Shown: piece by piece, positions 9,123-17,289 of the stretch
Layout of the letters: every line of letters begins with the position of its first letter
Position numbering within the stretch: position 1 is the stretch's first letter
NCBI GenBank assembly: GCA_037442025.1
Contig: JBBIRB010000029.1
Coordinates: forward strand, 1 to 35,403
Direction of reading: 5' to 3'
DNA length: 35,403 bases
Source of the DNA: UBA2287 sp037442025
Lineage (GTDB): Bacteria > Bacteroidota > Bacteroidia > Bacteroidales > Tenuifilaceae
Position numbers and translations under genes: made by a program
Notes under the pieces: model-generated
The model's input: only the letters and a program-made list of their open reading frames with translations
Database searches by the model: none
What the model was told of the DNA's origin: nothing

Positions 9123-9175
9123 CCTGCTTCCCATTGTGTTTCATGTTTATATTGAGAAACACAATGAAAAGCAGG
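9123..9175 (-). terminator. long hairpin, probable terminator after the glycogen synthase-phosphorylase gene
   Basis: Arms at 9123-9142 and 9156-9175 pair at 18 of 20 positions (11 perfect inner pairs) around a 13-base A/T-rich loop. It lies 37 bases beyond the stop of the gene ending at 9213. On the minus strand the hairpin is followed by an A/T-rich stretch (TAATTTAATTGTATG), not a clean T-run, so termination is likely but not certain. Confidence 0.55.
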
Positions 9176-9212
9176 CTAAATAAAAGATCTAGAGCATTGG
9201 AGGAACGCTCAA

Positions 9213-12200
9213 TTATACCCAATGTACCAAATTGAAATCCATTCTATGGGGCAATTCCTTGTTCTTAGCAAATACCCTTATTCCCGATTCGAACACTCCC
9301 GGCTCATTGGGCACTAAAGTTAGTTTAAAAATGGCTCTGCTGCCATCTACATGCTCCAGGTCGAACTCTTGAACCCGCTTTATGGTAACCTGACCATCCT
9401 CTATCATTTCCGCCACAACCAGTTCAACCCCAATGTCGTCGGGGAGCAGTTTCCCCGTATCAATTACAACTTCTGATGTGTACTCTTTTCCAAGAACAAT
9501 TGCTTGCCTTGAAATGTCGAACTGTTCGGCCGATATAACTTCCATTGTTTCCCAATGCCTAGACACCCTTTTCTTCCAGTTGGATATGCGACGGGCCAGT
9601 TCAGCATCATCTTCGAGCAGGCGTTTGGACCGAATGTAGAGTTTGTTGTAGAAGCGCTGCTCGTAATCTTCCATCATTCGGGTAGTTGTGAACTGCGAGG
9701 CCACTTCGCCAATCGATTTTTTTACAAAACCAATCCACACGGCAGGTATATCTTCGGCATTGCGGTTGTAAAAGGCTGGAGTTATTTCGTTTTCAATAAT
9801 CGTATAGAGCATTTCGGCATCTAGTTCGTCTTGAAATTCCTGCTGAACATAGGTTTTTTCCATTGGCAGAGACCAACCGGCATCCTCCTTGTAGCCTTCG
9901 ACCCACCAACCATCGAGAACGCTAAAATGCAGTGCTCCATTCATAACAGCCTTCATTCCGCTGGTTCCTGAGGCCTCTAGTGGGCGGGTAGGTGTATTTA
10001 ACCAAATATCGACTCCCCTTGTCATTTTTCGGGCCAATTCCATGTCGTAGTTCTGCAGGAATAGAATTCGGCCAATAAACTGGGGCATTTTGGTAACTTC
10101 AACTATTCGTTTTATTAAATCCTGTCCTGCTTTATCGTGCGGATGGGCTTTTCCAGCAAATATGAATTGCACGGGACGATTGGGATTATTAACAATTTTC
10201 TCTAGCCTGTCCAAATCGCGCATTAGCAAATGAGCCCGCTTATAGGTTGCAAAACGACGGGCGAAACCAATTGTTAGAACATCTTCGCGCAGCTTCTCCT
10301 GAATTTCAACAATCTGTCGCGGGCTCTCGTATTTCACCATTTTTGGGTTTGAAAGCCGCTTACGAATAAGGTCAACGAGCCGCTTCCTTTGCAAATTGCG
10401 AATCGCCCATATTTTACTTTCGGGAATAGAACCTATTCGTTCCCAAAGCGGTTTGTTATCGAAACTTTTTTCTTGTCCGTTACCCTCGAGTAAAGCCCTC
10501 CATTCGGAACCCGTCCATGTAGGATAGTGTACTCCATTTGTTACATAGCCAATATGCAACTCGCAGGGGAAGTACCCGGGCCATAATCCAGCAAACATGT
10601 CCTTACTTACTTCACCGTGAAGCCAGCTTACACCGTTCACTTCTTGTGAAAGGTTTGCAGCTAGGTGGCTCATGGAGAATTTCTCAGTGGCATCGTTGGG
10701 ATTCATTCTGCCAAGATTCATAAATTGGTCCCACTCAATCCCCAGTCTATCGGGATAGTGCGACATATAGGTCCGAAGCATATCCTCAGAAAATGCATCG
10801 TGGCCTGCTGGAACGGGAGTATGCGTAGTGAAAAGGCTCGATGATTTTACCAACTCCATAGCCTCGGAAAATGAAAACTTTTCGTCGGTAATAAAAGCCC
10901 GAAGCCTTTCTAAGCCAGCAAAGGCAGCATGACCTTCGTTTAAGTGATAGATATCGGGGTGCACTCCTATTTGCTTTAACGCCCTTACCCCTCCAATTCC
11001 TAAAAGCATTTCCTGCTTAAACCTATTCTCCCAGTCGCCGCCGTACAAATGATGGGTTATCATTCTGTCTTGCTGCATGTTATCTTCAAAGTCGGTATCT
11101 AAAAGGTACAATTCGGTTCGGCCCACATCAACCCTCCAAATTCGGGCGTACACATTTCTTCCGGGGAATGCAATGCTTACTGTTTTCCATTTGCCGTTCT
11201 CGTACCTTACGGGTTTTGCAGCCGATTGTGAAAAGTTTTGCAAGTCGTACGATGCTATTTGCTGCCCTGTAGATGAAAGTTGCTGAGTAAAGTAACCGTA
11301 CCTATATAACAACCCGATAGCAATGAGGGGCAAATTCTTATCTGAAGCTTCCTTTAGGTAATCGCCTGCTAGCACTCCCAAACCTCCAGAATAGAGCTTA
11401 AGAGAGGAGTGCAATCCGTATTCCATACTGAAATAGCCAATCTTTGGCCCCTTTCGGCCTACCTTCTTGGCCATGTACTCCCTGAAATGTTTAAGTACTT
11501 TTTCGAGTCGCTCTATAAATTCATTGTCTTTTTCGAGATCCTGATACTTTTTATAACTAATCTTCTCGAGAAAGAGAATGGGATTGTGCTCGCATTGGGT
11601 CCATAAATTCCTATCGATTGACTTGAAAAGTTCATAAGCATCGGGGTTCCAGCACCACCAAAGATTGTGGGAGAGTTCATCGAGTGCTGCCAGTTTTTCG
11701 GGAATATGTTTCTGAATAAGAAGCCTAACCCAGTTGGGCTGATTAATTCTGAATTTTCGTTCTACATAGGGAATAACCTCTTCGCGTTCGGTTTCAATAA
11801 ATTGCTGGGTACGCATTTCAACTTTTTGCAGTGCATTGCTGAAAGCCAATCGGTAGTACTGAAGTTGATTTTCCCATAAAGCCACTCTCGAAACATCAGC
11901 GGCATTATTGCGTAGCTGCTCCTGTTGGTCGATATTGTGTGCAAACTGCTCACATAAAGCATTCGATACTTCTTCAACCACATGCTGATCGTTTTCGTCT
12001 GTCCGATCGATTACTTTTATACCGGGATGATCCCCTTTGTAATGCTGTTGAACCCACAAACCAAAACCAGCCAGTGAAGTGGTTATTGTTGGCACATGAA
12101 ACGCTAAACTTTCGAGCGGAGTATAGCCCCAGGGCTCGTAGTACGATGGGAACACGGTAATGTCCATCCCAATGAGCAAGTCGTAATAGTTCATGTTAAA

Positions 12201-13457
12201 AATACCATCGTCGCCATTGAGGTAACTGGGCACAAAGAATACCTTGACCCTGTCGGATGATGCATTAAACAACCCTGCGCTTTTAATTCTATTGAGAATG
12301 GGGTCGAAATCGGGTTCGTTCAGGTAGTGCGTTAAATAGGTGTTGCTAAGAATTTCCACGTTGTCGGAGGCTTTGTCCTGAATATTTCGGAACACATCCT
12401 TTCTGGGCCCGTGGTGGCCTGCAGGAATAAGAATAAATGCAAGCACCTCGCGGTTGAGGTTGTTACATTCGTTCAGTTTTCTTAGCGCCTCGATAAAAAC
12501 ATCGATACCCTTATTCTTAAATTCATAGCGTCCGCTTATTGCAACAATCATGGCATTTTTAGCAACATCGTGGGCCAAAAGAGCTTCAGCTACTTCGTAA
12601 AATTTAACCCGTGCTTCAATGCGACGCAATTTAAACTCATCGCCCGATGGAACGAATGAATTGTCGAATCCGTTGGGAGTAATCACATCTACCGGTTTGC
12701 AATGGAACTGAGCGCACTCAGTAGCTGTAATTTCACTTACAGTTGTGAAACAATCGGCTTGTTGTGCAGAAATCTTTTCGATGGACTGCTTTGAGACTAC
12801 GTTAAATTCAATGGCCTTCTGCTCTGCGTTATACTTGTCGAGTTTTCCATAAAGTGGCAAACCGTTGCCTGCAATGCAGCGCCCCATAACTGTGGCATGC
12901 GTGGTAAAAACCGTTCCCACCTGTGGCTTACTGTCCTTTACGTATAAAAGGCCCATTCCGGTCATCCATTCGTGGAATTGGGCCACAATTTTATGGCGGG
13001 GACTTAACTGAAAATTGGTAAAACTCTCTATTACCATCCCGGCTGCATAACCAAAAAGGGCAGGTTCAATATAGTCCCATTGCCCCGAAATGGAATCGAG
13101 ATTATACTTTTCCCAAAAAACTTTAAATACATCATTCTTATTTGGGAAAAAGGGTGTAAAATCGACTAAAACGGCTAAGGGCTTGGAGGGGATGTTCCAA
13201 CGGCCTATTCGGAGCCTCAAACCCTCGTCGAATGCCTTGTTTCTCCATGAGGCAAGAAGTTGTAAATCCTCTTCGAACTCGGGATGCCGATCGGTATCGC
13301 GCCACACATCGGGGCCAATAACAATGTAATTATTTTTATACTCTTCAACTAAGCTTGGAGCCTTTGTTGAAATCACGGTATGTATACCGCCAACCTTGTT
13401 GCACACCTCCCAACTTACCTCAAACAGGTAGTCGGGCTTAATGAATTTATCTGTCAT
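9213..13457 (-). CDS. glgP: fused GT3 glycogen synthase - GT35 glycogen (alpha-glucan) phosphorylase
   Basis: 1414 residues, two full enzymes in one chain. Residues about 8-550 are a GT3 (eukaryote-like) glycogen synthase: LFEVSWEVCNKVGGIHTV at the N-terminus, SGRYEFKNKG near 310, and the EX7E motif E441-PWGYTPL-E449. Residues about 585-1414 are a short-type alpha-glucan phosphorylase: an N-terminal LDELSHNLWWCWNP segment, GYFSMEYGL, HLNEGHAAFAGLE, and the pyridoxal-phosphate site EASGTSGMK with K1169. The synthase elongates glycogen from a sugar nucleotide, and the phosphorylase releases glucose-1-phosphate. No frameshift or stop separates the parts. The 35-nt linker region (about 550-585) is the likely domain joint. 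The start at 13457 gives a normal GT3 N-terminus. A possible -7 box (TATGTTTT) lies about 30 bases upstream. Confidence 0.93.
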   Translation of the reverse strand: MTDKFIKPDYLFEVSWEVCNKVGGIHTVISTKAPSLVEEYKNNYIVIGPDVWRDTDRHPEFEEDLQLLASWRNKAFDEGLRLRIGRWNIPSKPLAVLVDFTPFFPNKNDVFKVFWEKYNLDSISGQWDYIEPALFGYAAGMVIESFTNFQLSPRHKIVAQFHEWMTGMGLLYVKDSKPQVGTVFTTHATVMGRCIAGNGLPLYGKLDKYNAEQKAIEFNVVSKQSIEKISAQQADCFTTVSEITATECAQFHCKPVDVITPNGFDNSFVPSGDEFKLRRIEARVKFYEVAEALLAHDVAKNAMIVAISGRYEFKNKGIDVFIEALRKLNECNNLNREVLAFILIPAGHHGPRKDVFRNIQDKASDNVEILSNTYLTHYLNEPDFDPILNRIKSAGLFNASSDRVKVFFVPSYLNGDDGIFNMNYYDLLIGMDITVFPSYYEPWGYTPLESLAFHVPTITTSLAGFGLWVQQHYKGDHPGIKVIDRTDENDQHVVEEVSNALCEQFAHNIDQQEQLRNNAADVSRVALWENQLQYYRLAFSNALQKVEMRTQQFIETEREEVIPYVERKFRINQPNWVRLLIQKHIPEKLAALDELSHNLWWCWNPDAYELFKSIDRNLWTQCEHNPILFLEKISYKKYQDLEKDNEFIERLEKVLKHFREYMAKKVGRKGPKIGYFSMEYGLHSSLKLYSGGLGVLAGDYLKEASDKNLPLIAIGLLYRYGYFTQQLSSTGQQIASYDLQNFSQSAAKPVRYENGKWKTVSIAFPGRNVYARIWRVDVGRTELYLLDTDFEDNMQQDRMITHHLYGGDWENRFKQEMLLGIGGVRALKQIGVHPDIYHLNEGHAAFAGLERLRAFITDEKFSFSEAMELVKSSSLFTTHTPVPAGHDAFSEDMLRTYMSHYPDRLGIEWDQFMNLGRMNPNDATEKFSMSHLAANLSQEVNGVSWLHGEVSKDMFAGLWPGYFPCELHIGYVTNGVHYPTWTGSEWRALLEGNGQEKSFDNKPLWERIGSIPESKIWAIRNLQRKRLVDLIRKRLSNPKMVKYESPRQIVEIQEKLREDVLTIGFARRFATYKRAHLLMRDLDRLEKIVNNPNRPVQFIFAGKAHPHDKAGQDLIKRIVEVTKMPQFIGRILFLQNYDMELARKMTRGVDIWLNTPTRPLEASGTSGMKAVMNGALHFSVLDGWWVEGYKEDAGWSLPMEKTYVQQEFQDELDAEMLYTIIENEITPAFYNRNAEDIPAVWIGFVKKSIGEVASQFTTTRMMEDYEQRFYNKLYIRSKRLLEDDAELARRISNWKKRVSRHWETMEVISAEQFDISRQAIVLGKEYTSEVVIDTGKLLPDDIGVELVVAEMIEDGQVTIKRVQEFDLEHVDGSRAIFKLTLVPNEPGVFESGIRVFAKNKELPHRMDFNLVHWV

Positions 13458-13491
13458 TGCCGTTTAATTTATTTAAAGTTTTTTAAAACAT

Positions 13492-13679
13492 AAAAAACCT
13501 GCCCCAACACACCGGAGGTCTGACGAGAATGGGAGCGCCCAGCCACATTATCGACCCCAAATGAAGTCGCCCAATCGAGCAAAAAATTTCCGAGACTCCG
13601 ATGTCAACCCCCACCTACTAGCCCTAAGTGCCGTCCATTGAATTTGAAGGCAGGCGTCAGGCAGGTTAATTACTCTCCT
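13492..13679 (-). ncRNA. putative structured small RNA (~190 nt), possibly 6S/Bacteroidales-1-like
   Basis: This intergenic stretch is richer in G and C than its A/T-rich flanks. Read on the minus strand it can fold into a long rod: AACCTGCC (13660-13667) pairs with GGCAGGTT (13496-13503); inside it TGACG pairs with CGTCA, AATGG with CCATT, TTGAC with GTCGA and GGAGTC with GACTTC, all nested in order. The outer stem runs into six Ts (13497-13492), like an intrinsic terminator. A -7-like box AACATTTG (one mismatch to TAnnTTTG) at 13686-13693 predicts a start near 13679. I found no clear -33 box. The fold was traced by eye, and the RNA family is a guess. Confidence 0.4.
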
Positions 13680-13706
13680 TGTTTGCAAATGTTCTTAGTT
13701 TTTTCG

Positions 13707-16268
13707 TTAGTCTTTTATCAATGTATGGCTTTCAACGTCATTTACCTTCAAAAGGTAGATGCCTTTTTGAAGATGTGAAATATTCAGCTGAACAACCCTT
13801 GGCTTGTTTGGGTAGTTTCGGTTAAGAACCATTTGCCCCATCTTGTCATATACCTTAATGGAGGAGATGGGTTGTATCTCCACAGTTCCTTGTGTAGCCG
13901 AATTCACGGATTCACTTATACTCACAGCTAATGTTGTCGTTGCTGGGTTGGGGAAAATGGAGTAGGTAGAGCCTCCGCCACCACCATTATCGATAACTGT
14001 ACCTGAACGCCACAGCCAGGGGCTCCATCCGCAGTCATTGCATACCCTAACGCTAACATCAAAGTAAAGGGGATTATGAACTGTAGCATTGCCCGTTAAG
14101 ACCTCGATTTGTGGTGATCCCTGACCGTTAAGGATAGTTCCACCCCCAACGCTCCATTCATATTGAAAAATCCCTTGCTCAACGGGTAGGGCCCAAGCAA
14201 TAAAGTTCAAATACGAGTTTGAGGGAAACTGCAAGCCATTGTAGGGGAAACCACTAATATCATACGGTTGACCAGGAGTACCCACCCAAACAGTTTTTTG
14301 AGGTAGTTTAACACTCCCGCAATCAGAATAGACTGTTGCTTTAACCCATCCTTCCCCGTTGCCGTTTGCCTTAACAACATAGTTGTTCGTATTTTGTCCA
14401 GATACATAGGACAAATTAGAACTTTTCTCCCAGCTAATCGTGCAACCAGCTGGCAGATTCTGTAACGAATAGGCTGAGTTTGAAGAGCAAATGAGCGATT
14501 CTCCCATTATAGAACCAGAAGTTCCAGCTTCATTGGGGATGCCGACTGCTGTATAGGCAATTTTACTTAAGGATGTTGTGGCAGGAACCCACTTATTGAT
14601 AGTTTGTCCTAATGCGTTGTATCGAACAAAGTATGTGTAATAAGTCACATCAAAACCTGTTTCTGAGACATTGGATATTGCAACATAGGGGTACCCATCG
14701 TTTGGGTTGGCTGCGCTAAGGCATGCACTCTCACGTTCCCTCATCCACACTACAGGGGGAGAGCAGAAAGGAACATCAAAGTTTACGCGCTTGGTCACTT
14801 TGTACCTATCAACATTATAATAGGTGCCAGATACAAGATTCCAATTGCTGCCAGTATAAACCCATGCGCTCAAATTGGTTTTTGTGGTTGTGCCACCATA
14901 CGAAACCCCCTGTACCACCTTGTTGGGGTCATTTATAAATTGAAGTGCTCTGCCGGCATTGATGCGACCGTAGCCATATCTTGTTGTAAATGTTTCTCCA
15001 TTCATATCTGGCACTTGATCAGCAGTCAGCCTGATAATCTGCCTAATATCATCGTTTGTCAGGCTGCTTTTATATCCTTTGAGCAACGACGCTAACCCAG
15101 CCACCTGAGGCGCAGCGAACGAAGTGCCTGCAGTAAAGGTATACCCACTACCTGTTGTGGTGGTAAATATATTTCTAGCATCAGTATTGTCGCTATTTAC
15201 CCCACCTGGGGCTACAACATCAATATGAGTGCCCATAGTTGAGAACGGGGAACGCACATCGTTATTTTGGGTTGCGCCTACAGCCAAAACATTCCGATAA
15301 CCGCTAGGATACCTTTTTTGCGTAGTACCCGTATTGCCCATTGTGGCAACCACTACCCTGTCCATGCTGTATGCATGCTCAAAGGCCATTCTTAGGGTTG
15401 TACTAAGGGTGTTTGCGAAGCTCCAGCTACAATTTAACACATTTGCCCCTTCTGCTACAGCATCGGTAATCTTCTGAGCAACATTATTATCGCCTAACCA
15501 TAAACCATTATTGTCAGAAGTTTTCTTGGATATTACCTGAGCATTCCAGTCCAACCCTCGCATCCCTGCGCCATTCATTGCATTGGCTGCAGCCACCCCA
15601 GCAACAAGGGTTCCATGATGGTCACCTGTATGTGCTTCACCTGAAATTCTTCCACTAAACTCTGTATGGTTTAGATCAATACCTGAATCAATAATTGCTA
15701 TTTTAACCGCAGAACTGCCAGTAAATAACCCCCATGCCGTTTCGGCATTAATATCAGCACCAACAACACCACCCAACCTGCCATCGTTGTTTAGATACCA
15801 TTGACTACCATTTAAATAGGATGGGTCATTATCGTATTCGGGTTCAGCATGCGCTTCGGCAAACCTCACCGATGAAAGTTTGCTTAGTATAGTGATTGCA
15901 TTTTCAGCCAACTTCTCTGAGTCGAAAGAAACGATAAATACCCTGTGGAAAGCTGGAGCATTTATAACTTTCCCATCGCTGCGAATCACTACGCTATCCT
16001 TTGTAGCCCATTGGGGGAAGGCCCGTCCAATCTTACTTGCCTTTGAGGAGACAAGTGCAGAGTGTAACTGCTTTGATGTAGCGTATTTACCAAGTCTATC
16101 TAATGGAACCAAGCCCTTTTCTGAGGGAGGGAGCTCAAGAGAATCGGGTAAAATGTAAACTAAAAGTTCTGTTTTCAAATTACGTTCCTGAGCATAAAGA
16201 GTTGACGATAAATTGGTCAACGCTAGAATAAAAGTAAATAATATTTTTGCTATTAATGAATTTTTCAT
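13707..16268 (-). CDS. secreted S8 (subtilisin-like) serine peptidase with T9SS C-terminal sorting domain
   Basis: 853 residues. A signal peptide (about 1-27, ending LYAQ) is followed by a propeptide-like region and an S8 peptidase domain (about 165-440). The full catalytic set is visible: D194 in IIDSG, H218 in HHGTLVAG, oxyanion N312 in MGNTG, and S383 in GTSFAAPQVAG. Residues about 460-770 hold beta-rich Ig/PKD-like material with several cysteines. The last 80 residues (SIFPNPATTTL ... LQKGIYLLKVN) are a type A T9SS sorting domain, so export through the Por system to the surface or medium is expected. It starts 43 bases after the propeller lipoprotein gene and is probably co-transcribed. 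Its substrate is unknown. Confidence 0.92.
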   Translation of the reverse strand: MKNSLIAKILFTFILALTNLSSTLYAQERNLKTELLVYILPDSLELPPSEKGLVPLDRLGKYATSKQLHSALVSSKASKIGRAFPQWATKDSVVIRSDGKVINAPAFHRVFIVSFDSEKLAENAITILSKLSSVRFAEAHAEPEYDNDPSYLNGSQWYLNNDGRLGGVVGADINAETAWGLFTGSSAVKIAIIDSGIDLNHTEFSGRISGEAHTGDHHGTLVAGVAAANAMNGAGMRGLDWNAQVISKKTSDNNGLWLGDNNVAQKITDAVAEGANVLNCSWSFANTLSTTLRMAFEHAYSMDRVVVATMGNTGTTQKRYPSGYRNVLAVGATQNNDVRSPFSTMGTHIDVVAPGGVNSDNTDARNIFTTTTGSGYTFTAGTSFAAPQVAGLASLLKGYKSSLTNDDIRQIIRLTADQVPDMNGETFTTRYGYGRINAGRALQFINDPNKVVQGVSYGGTTTKTNLSAWVYTGSNWNLVSGTYYNVDRYKVTKRVNFDVPFCSPPVVWMRERESACLSAANPNDGYPYVAISNVSETGFDVTYYTYFVRYNALGQTINKWVPATTSLSKIAYTAVGIPNEAGTSGSIMGESLICSSNSAYSLQNLPAGCTISWEKSSNLSYVSGQNTNNYVVKANGNGEGWVKATVYSDCGSVKLPQKTVWVGTPGQPYDISGFPYNGLQFPSNSYLNFIAWALPVEQGIFQYEWSVGGGTILNGQGSPQIEVLTGNATVHNPLYFDVSVRVCNDCGWSPWLWRSGTVIDNGGGGGSTYSIFPNPATTTLAVSISESVNSATQGTVEIQPISSIKVYDKMGQMVLNRNYPNKPRVVQLNISHLQKGIYLLKVNDVESHTLIKD

Positions 16269-16311
16269 TGTTCACTTTTTTTTAGTTAGACAAATAATTG
16301 TATAGTTGGTT

Positions 16312-17226
16312 TTAAAAATGGTGTTTGAAAGTAAGCTGCCGTTTGTTGCTGCCATCGGCGTTCATAATCCATAGCCGCCCATTCGCTGAGCGGGCATCAG
16401 TATAAACGATATAGTTCCCGCAGGGGCTCCAGTCGCAACTATAAGACTGTGTGCTAGTCAGTTGAGTTAATTGTGACCCATCGAGATTTATAGACCATAT
16501 TCGCAACGACCCGGTAACTTCACTTTGTGAAGTAAATACTATTTTATTTCCACTTGGGCTTATTTTGAAGTATCTATTGTCGAAGTTGTGGTGTTTTAAT
16601 CTGGTTATATATCTTGAGTTACCAGATGTTAAATTGTAAAAGAATAAACTGTCACCGATATGCTGCCCCCCCTCCAAAATCCAACTTCTTTTATAAAGAA
16701 TTTCAGTGGATGTTGGGTGGAAATCAGGGTTTGTTCCATACTTCACTAGTGGTGCATGGTTTTCTTCTGTAAGATCAATTATCCATAAACCACACTGGAT
16801 GTCATTACAAACAGATTGTACAAACGCAATATACCTACCGCATTTACTCCATGTCGGAAAGAAATTCCTGCCCTCAAACGTGAGCTGGGTTAAGCTGTCG
16901 CCGTCAATTTTTTTCTTCCATATCTGCGCATTCTGAGAGAAGGCAATCCATTGCCCGCAGGGGCTCCAGGCTGGTGAGTCGGCCATCCCGGCATGCCACA
17001 ACTGGTTTTCGGTTCCATCGGGCCGTATCAGGTAAATGCCATCGTTAGGCATGCTCCCGTGCACAAATGCTATCCGTTGCCCATCGGGGCTCCATGCGGG
17101 TTCATAGTCAATTACGTTGAAATCCATGGGGCAGTCAATACAGAGCTCCTCTTTCCTTTCACACCCACTAAGGAAAATCAGTGAAACTAGTATGGTAAAA
17201 TAAGTGACAAGTGGGTTTTTTTTCAT
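16312..17226 (-). CDS. PD40/TolB-like six-bladed beta-propeller lipoprotein
   Basis: 304 residues. The lipoprotein signal has lipobox LSGC with C22; the next residues ERKEE resemble the Bacteroidota K-(D/E)2 lipoprotein export signal, so surface exposure is possible. Six propeller repeats are countable, each of the form W-SP-G--IAF: AWSPDGQRIAF, AWSPCGQWIAF, TWSKCGRYIAF, DFHPTSTEILY, KISPSGNKIVF and DWSPCGNYIVY. This matches a TolB-like six-bladed propeller without the TolB N-terminal domain, so it is not TolB itself. Several blades have a cysteine in the SPCG turn. It lies 43 bases upstream of the subtilase gene. Propellers of this kind usually bind protein or glycan; no specific function is claimed. 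Confidence 0.82.
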   Translation of the reverse strand: MKKNPLVTYFTILVSLIFLSGCERKEELCIDCPMDFNVIDYEPAWSPDGQRIAFVHGSMPNDGIYLIRPDGTENQLWHAGMADSPAWSPCGQWIAFSQNAQIWKKKIDGDSLTQLTFEGRNFFPTWSKCGRYIAFVQSVCNDIQCGLWIIDLTEENHAPLVKYGTNPDFHPTSTEILYKRSWILEGGQHIGDSLFFYNLTSGNSRYITRLKHHNFDNRYFKISPSGNKIVFTSQSEVTGSLRIWSINLDGSQLTQLTSTQSYSCDWSPCGNYIVYTDARSANGRLWIMNADGSNKRQLTFKHHF

Positions 17227-17289
17227 GTTTTCAAGTTCTTAGAACGGGATTCCACGTTTGAGAACGGAAGCATAAAACAAACTTACTGT

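Noticed and set aside
16312..17226. Identification as TolB
   Set aside because: It has a lipobox, no TolB N-terminal domain, and no tol-pal neighbours; only the propeller is shared.
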